A stretch of 45,944 bases of DNA. Origin: Clostridiales bacterium. Lineage in GTDB: Bacteria > Bacillota > Clostridia > Saccharofermentanales > Saccharofermentanaceae. The stretch lies in the NCBI GenBank assembly GCA_017958365.1, contig JAGDCV010000131.1:1-45944 (forward strand). The letters run 5' to 3'. Positions within the stretch are counted from its first letter, which is position 1, and every line of letters begins with the position of its first letter. The position numbers were made by a program, and so were the translations under genes. Below the pieces are notes generated by a model. It made no database searches. It saw only the letters and a program-made list of their open reading frames with translations, and was not told the DNA's origin. This document shows positions 25,137-33,260 of this stretch, in pieces.

Positions 25137-26966
25137 TCAGAACTGTCCGGGAAGCTCGAGTGTTCTTTCCTTATTAAGCTTCGAGCAAACCTCAATGAAC
25201 TTATCAAGAGGAACATTTCTAACCTGCTGGTTGGAGCCTCGTACGTTTACGGAAACCTCATTGGCAGCAGCCTCTTCATTACCCAATACGAGGATATAAG
25301 GATCCTTCATATTCTTGAATCTCTTGATCTTGTCTCTCATGTTTATGTCGTTGTAATCAGCCTCAACACGGATACCTGCTTCTTTCAAAGCTTTCTCAAC
25401 TTTCTTTGCATACTCGTTGTGCTCTTCTCTTATGGGAACGATCGCAACCTGATACGGGTTGAGCCAGAAAGGATATGCGCCCTTGAAGTGCTCCGTTATG
25501 ATACCGATGAATCTCTCGAGCGAACCGAAGATAGCACGGTGGATAACTACAGGCATCTTCTGGGAACCGTCGTGATCAACGTAAGTAAGTTCAAAGTTAT
25601 GAGGAAGCTGGAAGTCAAGCTGTACGGTACCGCACTGCCACTCACGTCCGAGAGCATCCTTGATCTGAAGGTCGATCTTCGGTCCGTAGAATGCACCGTC
25701 GCCCTCGTTAACTTCGTAGTTGTTCTCTCCGTACTTCTCGTCGAGGATCTCCTTAAGTGATGCCTCGGCAGCATTCCAGGACTCAATGTCACCCATGAAA
25801 TCCTCAGGTCTTGTGGAGAATTCAGCTCTGTATGTAAGACCGAATGTATTGTAGATCTCATCAGCGATCGCGATTACGTCCTTGATCTCATCCTTGATCT
25901 GAGACTCCATGACGAATGTATGGTCATCATCCTGACGGAACTCCTGAACTCTGAAAAGACCATTCATCTGTCCGGACTTCTCCTTACGGTGAAGTACATC
26001 ATACTCACTGTAACGGATGGGAAGTTCCTTATAAGAATGCATCGTTCTCTTATACTCGATCATTGCATTCGGGCAGTTCATGGGCTTTGCAGCCATTGTA
26101 TCCTCTGCTTCGATCGAATAATTAGCGGCTGTCTCATCCGAAGATACAGCATCAGATGCCGTTGTATCCTTTGTAATGCCGGGAACGATAAACATGTTGT
26201 TTACGTAATGAGCCCAGTGACCGGAGATGAGCCAAAGCTTCTTGTTATTGATCAAAGGCGCTGAGATCTCACTGTAATCGTGCTTCAACTGAAGCTCACG
26301 GGAATACTTCAAAAGCTCTGAATAGACGATCCATCCACGCGGGAGCCAGTAAGCCATGCCGGGAGCCGTATCTCTGAACATGAACATGTCAAGCTGTACA
26401 CCGATCTTCTTGTGGTCTCTTTCCTGTGCTTCCTTAAGCCATGTAAGGTGAGCCTTGAGCTCATCCTTTGTAGGGAAAGCAAAAAGATAGATCCTCTGGA
26501 GCTGATCTCTCTTCTCATCACCTCTCCAGTAAGCACCGGAAACATTCTTGATCTTGAATGCTGCGCCCATGAGAGCCTGAGAATTATCAACGTGAGGACC
26601 GCGGCAAAGATCGATGAAGTCATCACCGGTCTTATATGTCGTGATCAATTCATCTTCGGGAAGATCATTAATAAGCTCTGTCTTAAACTTCTGGTCCTTG
26701 AAGATATCGAGAGCCTCGGAACGTGAAACCTCACTTCTTGTCCAATCCTCTCTCCTTTTGATGATCTCGTGCATCTTATCCTCGATGACCTTGATATCTT
26801 CATCGGATACCGGCCTCGGGAGAAGGAAATCATAGTAACATCCGTCCTCGATCTCAGGACCGATCGCATACTGTACGCTGTCTTTACCAAATATCTCGAT
26901 TACGGCCTTAGCCATAACATGAGCAAGTGAATGACGATATACACTCAAATACTCTTCTCTTTCCAT
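25137..26966 (-). CDS. thrS: Threonyl-tRNA synthetase lacking the TGS domain
   Basis: It charges tRNA-Thr and edits mis-attached serine. The 609-residue chain starts directly with the editing domain (HSLAHVMAKAV, metal-binding-type HxxxH at H12/H16), so the N-terminal TGS domain of about 60 residues is absent. The AGGAGGG site 4 bases from the ATG leaves no doubt about the start. The catalytic domain keeps the zinc ligands C298 (AKPMNCPNAM), a histidine in RQDDDHTFV, and one in PVVIHRAIFGSLERF. A serine/threonine/alanine-rich insertion covers about residues 266-288, just before the catalytic cysteine motif. The C-terminal anticodon domain is complete. There is no room for a T-box: a promoter lies about 40 bases upstream. 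Confidence 0.96.
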   Translation of the reverse strand: MEREEYLSVYRHSLAHVMAKAVIEIFGKDSVQYAIGPEIEDGCYYDFLLPRPVSDEDIKVIEDKMHEIIKRREDWTRSEVSRSEALDIFKDQKFKTELINDLPEDELITTYKTGDDFIDLCRGPHVDNSQALMGAAFKIKNVSGAYWRGDEKRDQLQRIYLFAFPTKDELKAHLTWLKEAQERDHKKIGVQLDMFMFRDTAPGMAYWLPRGWIVYSELLKYSRELQLKHDYSEISAPLINNKKLWLISGHWAHYVNNMFIVPGITKDTTASDAVSSDETAANYSIEAEDTMAAKPMNCPNAMIEYKRTMHSYKELPIRYSEYDVLHRKEKSGQMNGLFRVQEFRQDDDHTFVMESQIKDEIKDVIAIADEIYNTFGLTYRAEFSTRPEDFMGDIESWNAAEASLKEILDEKYGENNYEVNEGDGAFYGPKIDLQIKDALGREWQCGTVQLDFQLPHNFELTYVDHDGSQKMPVVIHRAIFGSLERFIGIITEHFKGAYPFWLNPYQVAIVPIREEHNEYAKKVEKALKEAGIRVEADYNDINMRDKIKRFKNMKDPYILVLGNEEAAANEVSVNVRGSNQQVRNVPLDKFIEVCSKLNKERTLELPGQF

Positions 26967-27004
26967 AGGACCCTCCTAGCAGGCTTAAAAAACATATAAA
27001 AAGA

Positions 27005-27033
27005 ATACTACACTTATAAACCAAAATCGGCAA
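27005..27033 (-). promoter_or_regulatory. Sigma-A-like promoter of thrS
   Basis: TTGCCG (27028-27033) and TAGTAT (27005-27010) on the minus strand are exactly 17 bases apart. The leader is about 30 bases, too short for a T-box riboswitch. The -35 box lies 8 bases beyond the stop of the preceding pseudouridine synthase gene. Confidence 0.65.
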
Positions 27034-27040
27034 GTTCAAA

Positions 27041-27670
27041 TCAAACGGTAAATTCTACCCTCTCACCCGAGACGGGATGCAGAAATGAGATACTGTACGA
27101 CTCAAGACAAATGCCCTTACCGTAAGCAGGACCGCCGTATTTTGTATCTCCTGCAAGAGGATGCCCGATGTGCGAGAATTGCGCTCTGATCTGGTGGGAC
27201 CTGCCTGTGATGAGTGTTATGTCAACATCGGTAAAGTTACCGTCGTAGTCTCCTGCTTTGTAAAGCAGCTCGCACCTTTTCGAGCCTTTTACCTCTTTAT
27301 CGTAAACAGTCACCAGGTTTTTCTTCTCATCTTTTACGAGGTAATTAACAAGTTTCCCTTCGCCTTCAAGCTTACCCGCAACCCGGGCTCGGTACTTCTT
27401 GGTAAAGTCACCCTTTCTTATCTGATCCGAGAGACGTGAAGCACACTTGCTTGTCTTGGCAAAGACCATGACGCCGGAAACGTTACGGTCGAGCCTGTGA
27501 AGCAGGCCCAGGAAAACATTTCCGGGCTTGTTGTACTTCACCTTTATGTAACTTTTAAGGTAATTAAGCATGTCGGGCGCATCAGATCCGTCAGACTGAG
27601 AAAGAAATCCCGCGGGCTTATATGCGACAAGAAGATGGTTATCTTCGAAGATTACTTTCGGGGTGTCCAT
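27041..27670 (-). CDS. RluA-family RNA pseudouridine synthase
   Basis: Converts specific uridines in rRNA or tRNA to pseudouridine. The product starts MDTPKVIFEDNHLLVAYKP and is 209 residues, compact and without an S4 domain. The catalytic aspartate is in LGLLHRLDRNVSGVMVFAKT, and RSHQIRAQFSHIGHPLAGDTKYGG near the end is the family signature. The ATG at 27670 was chosen over an upstream TTG; it lies 19 bases inside the preceding methyltransferase gene. The exact target nucleotide cannot be assigned. It is the third gene of a lipoprotein-methyltransferase-pseudouridylase set. Confidence 0.92.
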   Translation of the reverse strand: MDTPKVIFEDNHLLVAYKPAGFLSQSDGSDAPDMLNYLKSYIKVKYNKPGNVFLGLLHRLDRNVSGVMVFAKTSKCASRLSDQIRKGDFTKKYRARVAGKLEGEGKLVNYLVKDEKKNLVTVYDKEVKGSKRCELLYKAGDYDGNFTDVDITLITGRSHQIRAQFSHIGHPLAGDTKYGGPAYGKGICLESYSISFLHPVSGERVEFTV

Positions 27671-28563
27671 CGTGAAGCCTGTCCGCAAGGCAAGTTGATA
27701 TTCATGTTTGTTATGGGAAGACCAAGCTCTTCACTTACTGTCTTACCGCCAAACTTCGTTGCACATGTAAGATCAAGCACGTTACCGACGGCGTTTCCGC
27801 CAAGCTCGGTTGCATACGAGCTGATAACCACAAACAAAGGATCATCCGAGAGCAAAAGTGCCGTTCTTGATACAAACTCATAAAGGGATTTCTCAATCTC
27901 CCATAATTCGCCCGTGGGGCCTCTGCCGTACTTCGGGGGATCCATTATGATTCCGTCATACTTTCTGCCGCGCCTTATCTCGCGCTCAACGAACTTCCTG
28001 CAATCCTCGTTGATAAACCTGACATACGAGTCCTTAAGCCCGCTTACTTCGATGTTTTCCTTGGCACGGGCTATCATGCCCTTACTTGAATCAACGTGGA
28101 CTACTTCAGCAGCACCGTGCAAAGCCGCAGCACAAGTCGCTGCTCCCGTATAAGCGAAAAGGTTGAGAACCTTGATATCATCTCTACCCGCCTTTACCGC
28201 ATCCGATATGAGTTTCCCGGTAAAATCCCAGTTCGAAGCCTGCTCGGGGAAAAGTCCGGTGTGCTTAAAGGACGTGGGCTCGATTATGAATTCAAGTTTT
28301 TTACCCAAGGATTCATAATTTATGTTCCACTTGGGTGGCATGGACTTTAATTTCTGCCAAGCTCCTCCCCCGGAATTACTTCTGACATAAACGGCATTGG
28401 GTTTATCAATCTCATCCCATGATGATTCCCTGCCATCCTTAAAAACAGGCCATACTGCCTGAGGATCGGGGCGTCTTAAGAGAACATTCCCCCACCTTTC
28501 ATACTTTTCCTGTTCACCTGCGTACAGGACTTCAAAATCTTTCCAGCCGGAAGAAACAAACAT
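27652..28563 (-). CDS. SAM-dependent methyltransferase, RlmI/RlmK-like (COG1092)
   Basis: A 303-residue class I methyltransferase related to the 23S rRNA methyltransferases RlmI and RlmK(L). The SAM-binding segment is LNLFAYTGAATCAAALHGAAEVVHVDSS near residue 132, and the catalytic loop IIMDPPKYGRGP near residue 204 is the DPPK form of the motif. The N-terminal part (about 1-100) is shorter than in RlmI and lacks a clear PUA domain. A role in rRNA modification fits the next gene, which encodes a pseudouridine synthase, but the target base is not known. Its start overlaps the lipoprotein stop by one base (TGATG). Confidence 0.88.
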   Translation of the reverse strand: MFVSSGWKDFEVLYAGEQEKYERWGNVLLRRPDPQAVWPVFKDGRESSWDEIDKPNAVYVRSNSGGGAWQKLKSMPPKWNINYESLGKKLEFIIEPTSFKHTGLFPEQASNWDFTGKLISDAVKAGRDDIKVLNLFAYTGAATCAAALHGAAEVVHVDSSKGMIARAKENIEVSGLKDSYVRFINEDCRKFVEREIRRGRKYDGIIMDPPKYGRGPTGELWEIEKSLYEFVSRTALLLSDDPLFVVISSYATELGGNAVGNVLDLTCATKFGGKTVSEELGLPITNMNINLPCGQASRWTPRK

Positions 28564-29414
28564 CAGTTGACCGTCAAAGACTCGGACGTAGTAACCACAC
28601 CGCCGTCATAGAGCAATTCACATGTATAAGAACCGTTGGTATAACGTTCTCCCCAGAAATCGCACGTTGCAACGGTACCGCCGTCAACCACTACTTCCAT
28701 GGTCTGGATAAGCTCATCATTCTTATAAAGGTTAGCAGTAAACGTAAGATATACGGGAGTATTAAAGTAAACTACCGCTTCAACCGCATCCTGTTGCATC
28801 ATTGATCTTCCGTTAATGGGATTACCATACATCGGATCATACCAGATAGTATCAACAACTATATCCTCGAAGAACGGCTGATAGTACGATGTTGGCATTC
28901 CGTTCTCATCAACAAATGCTATCGACTCGTAAGGAAGGAAGAATACTTCATAGATACCGCTAAGATCGGTTATCTTCCAGCTGTCCTTCTTCTTCGTAAG
29001 CACAAACTGTATCTCAACGTCTTCAGTATCGCTGTCTTCAATGAAGTCTCTTATCTCCTCTTCAGTAGCCATCGGAACATCATCAAGCACGTGTACGCCT
29101 GTAAACTTTACCGTTATCTTGGCTTCATCCCTGTTGTTATTGACCTTGGGTTCTTCGAGCTCATATGAAGTAGCACCTATCTGTTCAAGAGCAAGCTGTA
29201 ATCCTGCATCGGTAAGACCGGACATATCGATGTCACTGTTAGACTCGATCCAGGCTGAAGGATCATCATAGAATTCGTCTATGGTAGCTGAAAGAACCTT
29301 GGATGCATCTTTTCCTGCAAATTTCTTAAGAAGATCCGAACAACCGGTAAGCGGTAATACGATCGATACTATTAATAATGTTGAAATTACTCTCTTTAAA
29401 GACGAATGCTTCAT
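28563..29414 (-). CDS. Hypothetical lipoprotein
   Basis: A 283-residue lipoprotein. The start is the ATG at 29414, with AAAAGG 9 bases upstream; the TTG two codons earlier is less likely. Residues 1-25 form a type II signal with lipobox LPLTGC. The mature protein has an N-terminal helical/NTF2-like part (ATIDEFYDDPSAW through SWKITDLSGIYEVFF) and a beta-rich C-terminal domain (VYLTFTANLYKNDELIQTMEVVVDGGTVA), reminiscent of an immunoglobulin-like fold. I recognise no characterised family. The stop overlaps the methyltransferase start. Confidence 0.82.
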   Translation of the reverse strand: MKHSSLKRVISTLLIVSIVLPLTGCSDLLKKFAGKDASKVLSATIDEFYDDPSAWIESNSDIDMSGLTDAGLQLALEQIGATSYELEEPKVNNNRDEAKITVKFTGVHVLDDVPMATEEEIRDFIEDSDTEDVEIQFVLTKKKDSWKITDLSGIYEVFFLPYESIAFVDENGMPTSYYQPFFEDIVVDTIWYDPMYGNPINGRSMMQQDAVEAVVYFNTPVYLTFTANLYKNDELIQTMEVVVDGGTVATCDFWGERYTNGSYTCELLYDGGVVTTSESLTVN

Positions 29415-29446
29415 AAACAAATACCTTTTCGTAAGAAATCAATTAA

Positions 29447-29452
29447 ATTATA
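29447..29452 (-). promoter_or_regulatory. -10 box of the lipoprotein-methyltransferase unit
   Basis: A perfect TATAAT on the minus strand about 33 bases before the ATG at 29414. The -35 region is not convincing. Confidence 0.45.
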
Positions 29453-29475
29453 CACTCAAAGGGCAAAATTTAATA

Positions 29476-29481
29476 TATAAT
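29476..29481 (+). promoter_or_regulatory. -10 box of the response regulator-histidine kinase unit
   Basis: A perfect TATAAT on the plus strand 33 bases before the ATG at 29515, back to back with the minus-strand -10 box. No good -35 hexamer is visible, so an activator may be needed (inference). Confidence 0.45.
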
Positions 29482-29514
29482 AGATTTTGTATTGCTTAAA
29501 CGAAAGGAAACATA

Positions 29515-30213
29515 ATGTCTCAGAATCCGCACATTCTTATCTGTGATGATGACCCTATTGTACACGAGTCATTAAGTTTATACCTGGATAATGAGCGTTA
29601 TACTCATTCGGATGCTTATGACGGCAACGAATCCGTTAAGCTTGCTTATTCAGATAACCCCGATCTAATACTTCTTGATGTCATGATGCCTGAGATGAAC
29701 GGCCTCGATGTATGCCGCGAATTAAGAAAGACCATGACAACTCCCATAATCATCCTTACGGCTAAGGGTGAAGAGATCGACCGCGTATTGGGACTTGAAC
29801 TCGGTGCTGATGACTATATCGTTAAGCCTTTCTCTCCCCGTGAGGTAGTTGCAAGGATCAAGGCCGTCTTAAGAAGAACGGAATCAACGGCTTCAGAATC
29901 TCCTTCAACCAGTCAGGTACTAAGATTCGACGGACTCGAGATAAACATCGAGAACTATTCTGTTAAGGTTAATTCCAAGCCTATAGCATTTACACCTAAG
30001 GAAGTTGAGATACTTCACCTTCTTGCATCCCATCCGGGATCTGTCATGAGCCGTGACAAGATCTTAAAGTCCGTTTGGGGTGATGATTTTGACGGTGACT
30101 TAAGGACGATCGATACACATATCAAGAGAATCAGACAAAAGATTACTTACGACGGTTCGAGATGGAACATCTCGACAGTATATGGAGTAGGATACAAATT
30201 CGAGGTTTCCTAA
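29515..30213 (+). CDS. OmpR/PhoB-type response regulator
   Basis: A 232-residue two-domain DNA-binding regulator. Residues 1-120 are the receiver domain: acidic cluster D11-D13, phospho-acceptor D55 in LLDVMMPE, T82 in IILTAKG, K104 in DYIVKPF. Residues 132-230 are the OmpR-type winged helix (FTPKEVEILHLLASHPGSVMSRDKIL, then TIDTHIKRIRQKI, closing VYGVGYKF). An AAAGGA site precedes the ATG. The histidine kinase gene starts immediately after the stop. This resembles PhoP/PhoR- or WalR/WalK-like pairs, but the stimulus and regulon are unknown. Confidence 0.95.
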   Translation: MSQNPHILICDDDPIVHESLSLYLDNERYTHSDAYDGNESVKLAYSDNPDLILLDVMMPEMNGLDVCRELRKTMTTPIIILTAKGEEIDRVLGLELGADDYIVKPFSPREVVARIKAVLRRTESTASESPSTSQVLRFDGLEINIENYSVKVNSKPIAFTPKEVEILHLLASHPGSVMSRDKILKSVWGDDFDGDLRTIDTHIKRIRQKITYDGSRWNISTVYGVGYKFEVS

Positions 30214-32013
30214 GTGTTTCATCATAGCTACATAATGCGAAGAATGTTCTTTCTTGTGTTTGTAGCACTCGCTGCTGCAGCACTGCTCGCAGGAATCGCA
30301 TTCGGCATCGCAGGTAGAAACGCCTCATATAATTACCAGATAAACGAATCTTCAGTTCAAAGAGACCGTCTCGTTGAGGTCATCTATACAGCATCTGAAA
30401 GAATGTCCCTTGAGGATATATATAAATACATTCTCTATCCTTCCTGTGTAACTAACAGGGAGTATTTTATTGCCGACAAGAACGGAAGGATCATCGTTCC
30501 TTCCAATGTCTATATAACAGCCGACGGCAACAAACAACAGGCTTTGGATTACATAAGCAATAATCTCAATGATGAGAGCGCATGGGACGGCAGCTTCGCA
30601 TTCCTTGATGCCGAAGGATTCGGAAATAACATATTCCTGATGACCATTCCTTTCACCAAGGGTGATTCCTCATACTATATCGTTCAGTACACACTGGTTA
30701 ATGAAGACAGTGATCTTATCAACGACTATATAAACATCCTCTTCCTCTCAACTTTGGCCGCAGCCCTGGCCATGCTCCTTCCTACAGTTGTATTTGTTGA
30801 GCTCATAACGGAGCCTTTGCAGGAAGTTAATCAGGTTGCAAAGGAATACGGCCGAGGAAACCTTCAGGTACGAGCGAACGAGAGTCACGTCGGTGAAGCG
30901 GGTGAACTTGCCGAATCGTTCAACATAATGGCAGACCGTCTGTCAAAATCAATCGATGACCTGACTAATGAGAGAAATAAACTTGAGAACATCTTTAACA
31001 TCATATCCGAAGGAATCGTCGAGTTTGACAGGAATGGTGCGGTTACCTTCTCGAATGACCAGATGACCGACATTTTCTCCAAGGTCCCTCATAAGACAAC
31101 TTTTGATAAGAAACTACAGATCGTCCCTTTTGAAGAATTCTGGGAGAGTCTTGCCGACTGCATGGAGACCGGCGAGAACACCAAGAAGACAGAGGAAGGA
31201 ACGAATTTTGCATATGAATACACGATAGTTCCGAAGTTTGATTATAACGGAGTATGTATCGGAGCCACGAGTTTCTTCCGTGATATCACTGAGGCCCATA
31301 AGCTTGATATGACAAGAAGAGACTACGTTGCCAACATCTCACACGAGCTTCGTACCCCCCTTCAGACTTTAAGAGGTCTCATCGAGCCTCTTTCTGACGG
31401 CATGGTAAAGACCGAAGAAGACCGCATGAGATACTACGACATCATCCTTAACGAGACACTCCGACTTTCCCGTCTGATCGATGACATGCTTGAGCTTTCA
31501 AAACTTCAGTCAAGAACGATCGCATTCAGGATGTTCCCCTTCAACATGAATGAGATCCTCGACAGTATCGAGACCCGATTCAAGTCGGTAATGAAAGATG
31601 CGGGTATCTACTTCAGCGTACATAAAAATACCGGAGAGTTGCCCACAGTTATGGGAAACCCCGACCGCGTTAACCAGATCCTTGTCATTCTTCTTGATAA
31701 TGCCAAGAAATATACGCCATCAGGCGGAAGCATAACCATCACGAGTGATTATGATGAAGAGATCGGCAAGGTCTTTATCTCGGTTTCTGACACGGGTCAG
31801 GGTATTCACGAGTACGATATCAATCATATTTTCGAGAGGTTCTTCAAGGCTGACCGTGCCCGAGGAAAGAAAGGTACCGGCTTAGGCCTTGCGATCGCCA
31901 AGGAGCTTCTAACATATATGGGAGAAGACATTACAGTCGAGAGCGAATATGGTCAGGGAACCAAGTTCACGTTTACTCTTAAGAAGGCTGAAGTAGTCAA
32001 CTCATGGGAGTAA
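30214..32013 (+). CDS. Sensor histidine kinase (HAMP-PAS-HisKA-HATPase)
   Basis: A 599-residue membrane kinase, presumably the partner of the preceding regulator. First membrane helix about 12-33, an extracytoplasmic sensor region about 34-170, second helix about 174-196, then HAMP (LITEPLQEVNQVAKEYGRGNLQVRA), a PAS domain about 260-365, and HisKA with the phospho-acceptor H377 in NISHELRTPLQTLRG. The ATPase domain has the N box (NQILVILLDNAKKYTPSG), G1 (VSDTGQGI) and G2 (KGTGLGLAIAK). The start is GTG at 30214, directly after the regulator's stop, with GAGG 8 bases upstream. PAS-containing kinases of this layout include WalK and PhoR. The stop lies 10 bases inside the next gene. Confidence 0.94.
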   Translation: MFHHSYIMRRMFFLVFVALAAAALLAGIAFGIAGRNASYNYQINESSVQRDRLVEVIYTASERMSLEDIYKYILYPSCVTNREYFIADKNGRIIVPSNVYITADGNKQQALDYISNNLNDESAWDGSFAFLDAEGFGNNIFLMTIPFTKGDSSYYIVQYTLVNEDSDLINDYINILFLSTLAAALAMLLPTVVFVELITEPLQEVNQVAKEYGRGNLQVRANESHVGEAGELAESFNIMADRLSKSIDDLTNERNKLENIFNIISEGIVEFDRNGAVTFSNDQMTDIFSKVPHKTTFDKKLQIVPFEEFWESLADCMETGENTKKTEEGTNFAYEYTIVPKFDYNGVCIGATSFFRDITEAHKLDMTRRDYVANISHELRTPLQTLRGLIEPLSDGMVKTEEDRMRYYDIILNETLRLSRLIDDMLELSKLQSRTIAFRMFPFNMNEILDSIETRFKSVMKDAGIYFSVHKNTGELPTVMGNPDRVNQILVILLDNAKKYTPSGGSITITSDYDEEIGKVFISVSDTGQGIHEYDINHIFERFFKADRARGKKGTGLGLAIAKELLTYMGEDITVESEYGQGTKFTFTLKKAEVVNSWE

Positions 32014-32705
32014 GAGTCAATAAATACATAGCTTCATCAGGTTACTGCTCGAGGCGCGAAGCTGACAGACTCGTTATGGACGGTAAGGTCACCGTTGACG
32101 GCATTCCTGCGGAAAACGGCACCATTGTTGAAGAAAACAGCATAGTAAAGATTGACGGAAAAGAGATTTTTCCCGAGGAGAAGAAGCTTTATATAGCACT
32201 TCACAAACCTCTCGGCATAACCTGCACCACAGACAGAAGAGATCCTTCAAACATAATCGATTATCTTAATATGGACGACAGGATCTTCCCCATCGGAAGA
32301 CTTGATAAGAACTCGTCAGGCCTCATTCTGCTTACTAACGACGGCGACATCGTGAACAAACTCCTGCGAAGTGAGAACGGACATGAGAAGGTCTATAACG
32401 TCAGAGTCGACCATAAGATCGCTCCTGATTTTAAGGAAAAGATGGAATGCGGAGTCATGATCTTAGGACGCAAGACTCTTCCCTGCAAAGTCGAGATCAC
32501 GGGTACGCACACATTCAGCATAACTCTTAAGCAGGGCTTAAACCGCCAGATAAGGCGCATGTGCGATGCGTTGGGATACAGGGTAACCAAGCTAAGGAGA
32601 ATAAGATTCGTTAACATCGAGCTCGGTGACATGAAGCCCGGTGACTGGCGTTACCTTACAAAACAGGAAGTCGAAGGCTTAAAATCTGCCGATCAGCCTC
32701 ACTAA
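32004..32705 (+). CDS. RluF/RluB-type rRNA pseudouridine synthase with S4 domain
   Basis: A 233-residue pseudouridine synthase of the RsuA/RluB/RluF family. Residues 3-60 are the S4 RNA-binding domain (VRVNKYIASSGYCSRREADRLVMDGKVTVDG). The catalytic aspartate is in FPIGRLDKNSSGLILLTNDGD, and QGLNRQIRRMCDALGY and LRRIRFVNIELG follow. The DRRDPSNIIDYLNMDDRIFPIG segment is closest to RluF, which modifies U2604 of E. coli 23S rRNA; the exact target here is inferred. It overlaps the kinase gene by 10 bases and the convergent yqeG gene by 27 bases at its 3' end. Confidence 0.92.
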   Translation: MGVRVNKYIASSGYCSRREADRLVMDGKVTVDGIPAENGTIVEENSIVKIDGKEIFPEEKKLYIALHKPLGITCTTDRRDPSNIIDYLNMDDRIFPIGRLDKNSSGLILLTNDGDIVNKLLRSENGHEKVYNVRVDHKIAPDFKEKMECGVMILGRKTLPCKVEITGTHTFSITLKQGLNRQIRRMCDALGYRVTKLRRIRFVNIELGDMKPGDWRYLTKQEVEGLKSADQPH

Positions 32706-33176
32706 CTTCTCGAGCGGTCTTTTAAGCACAACATACCAGATCTCCTTGGGAGAGTACTTCTCGACCATTACCGTATAAACCCCGGCAAGCCTTCCGGCAA
32801 TGACATCCGTAAAGACCTGATCTCCCACCATCACGGCCCTATCGGCTTCTGTATTCATGAGTTTCAAAGCTCGTTTAACTCCGTCAGGCCTCGGCTTGTG
32901 GGCATAAGTTATGCAGGGAATCTCCAGTTTCTCGGCAATGCCAGCCGACCTTCCGGACTTTGCATTTGATACAAGACAACAAACAAAGCCCTGCTCCCTT
33001 ATCTTCGCGATAAAGTCGTAAGCATACTTATCGGGAGCCTTGGCATGATCGGGGCCCAAAGTATTATCAAAGTCAAGCAAAAGGCACGTCTTACCTGAAG
33101 ACTTGAACTCATCTAGCGGCAGATCATACACGCTCTTACATACTTTATCGGGCTTCATTGCAGAAAAAATATTCAT
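32679..33176 (-). CDS. YqeG-family HAD-type phosphatase (subfamily IIIA)
   Basis: A 165-residue small HAD phosphatase related to YqeG. Motif I is LLLDFDNTLGPD near residue 33, motif II the serine in CLVSNAKSG, motif III lysine in AHKPRPDGV, and motif IV GDQVFTDVIAG near residue 117. YqeG in Firmicutes usually sits beside yqeH/aroE; that context is missing here. The substrate is not established. No Shine-Dalgarno site is seen; a TATAAT box ends 14 bases before the ATG, so the leader would be only a few bases. The 3' end overlaps the RluF-like gene by 27 bases. Confidence 0.88.
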   Translation of the reverse strand: MNIFSAMKPDKVCKSVYDLPLDEFKSSGKTCLLLDFDNTLGPDHAKAPDKYAYDFIAKIREQGFVCCLVSNAKSGRSAGIAEKLEIPCITYAHKPRPDGVKRALKLMNTEADRAVMVGDQVFTDVIAGRLAGVYTVMVEKYSPKEIWYVVLKRPLEKLVRLIGRF

Positions 33177-33190
33177 GTTTAAGGATTGTA

Positions 33191-33196
33191 ATTATA
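33191..33196 (-). promoter_or_regulatory. -10 box of yqeG-like gene
   Basis: A perfect TATAAT on the minus strand, 14 bases before the ATG. Predicted transcripts would carry a leader of about 7 bases with no Shine-Dalgarno sequence. Confidence 0.4.
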
Positions 33197-33260
33197 AAAA
33201 AGTAAAAAGTAAATCATCTTGTGATATTATATTGTGCGATAAAGAAGAGAGGTATCTGTT

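Noticed and set aside
26967..27040. Search for a T-box riboswitch before thrS
   Set aside because: The gap is 74 bases and includes a promoter; no T-box motif or specifier stem fits.
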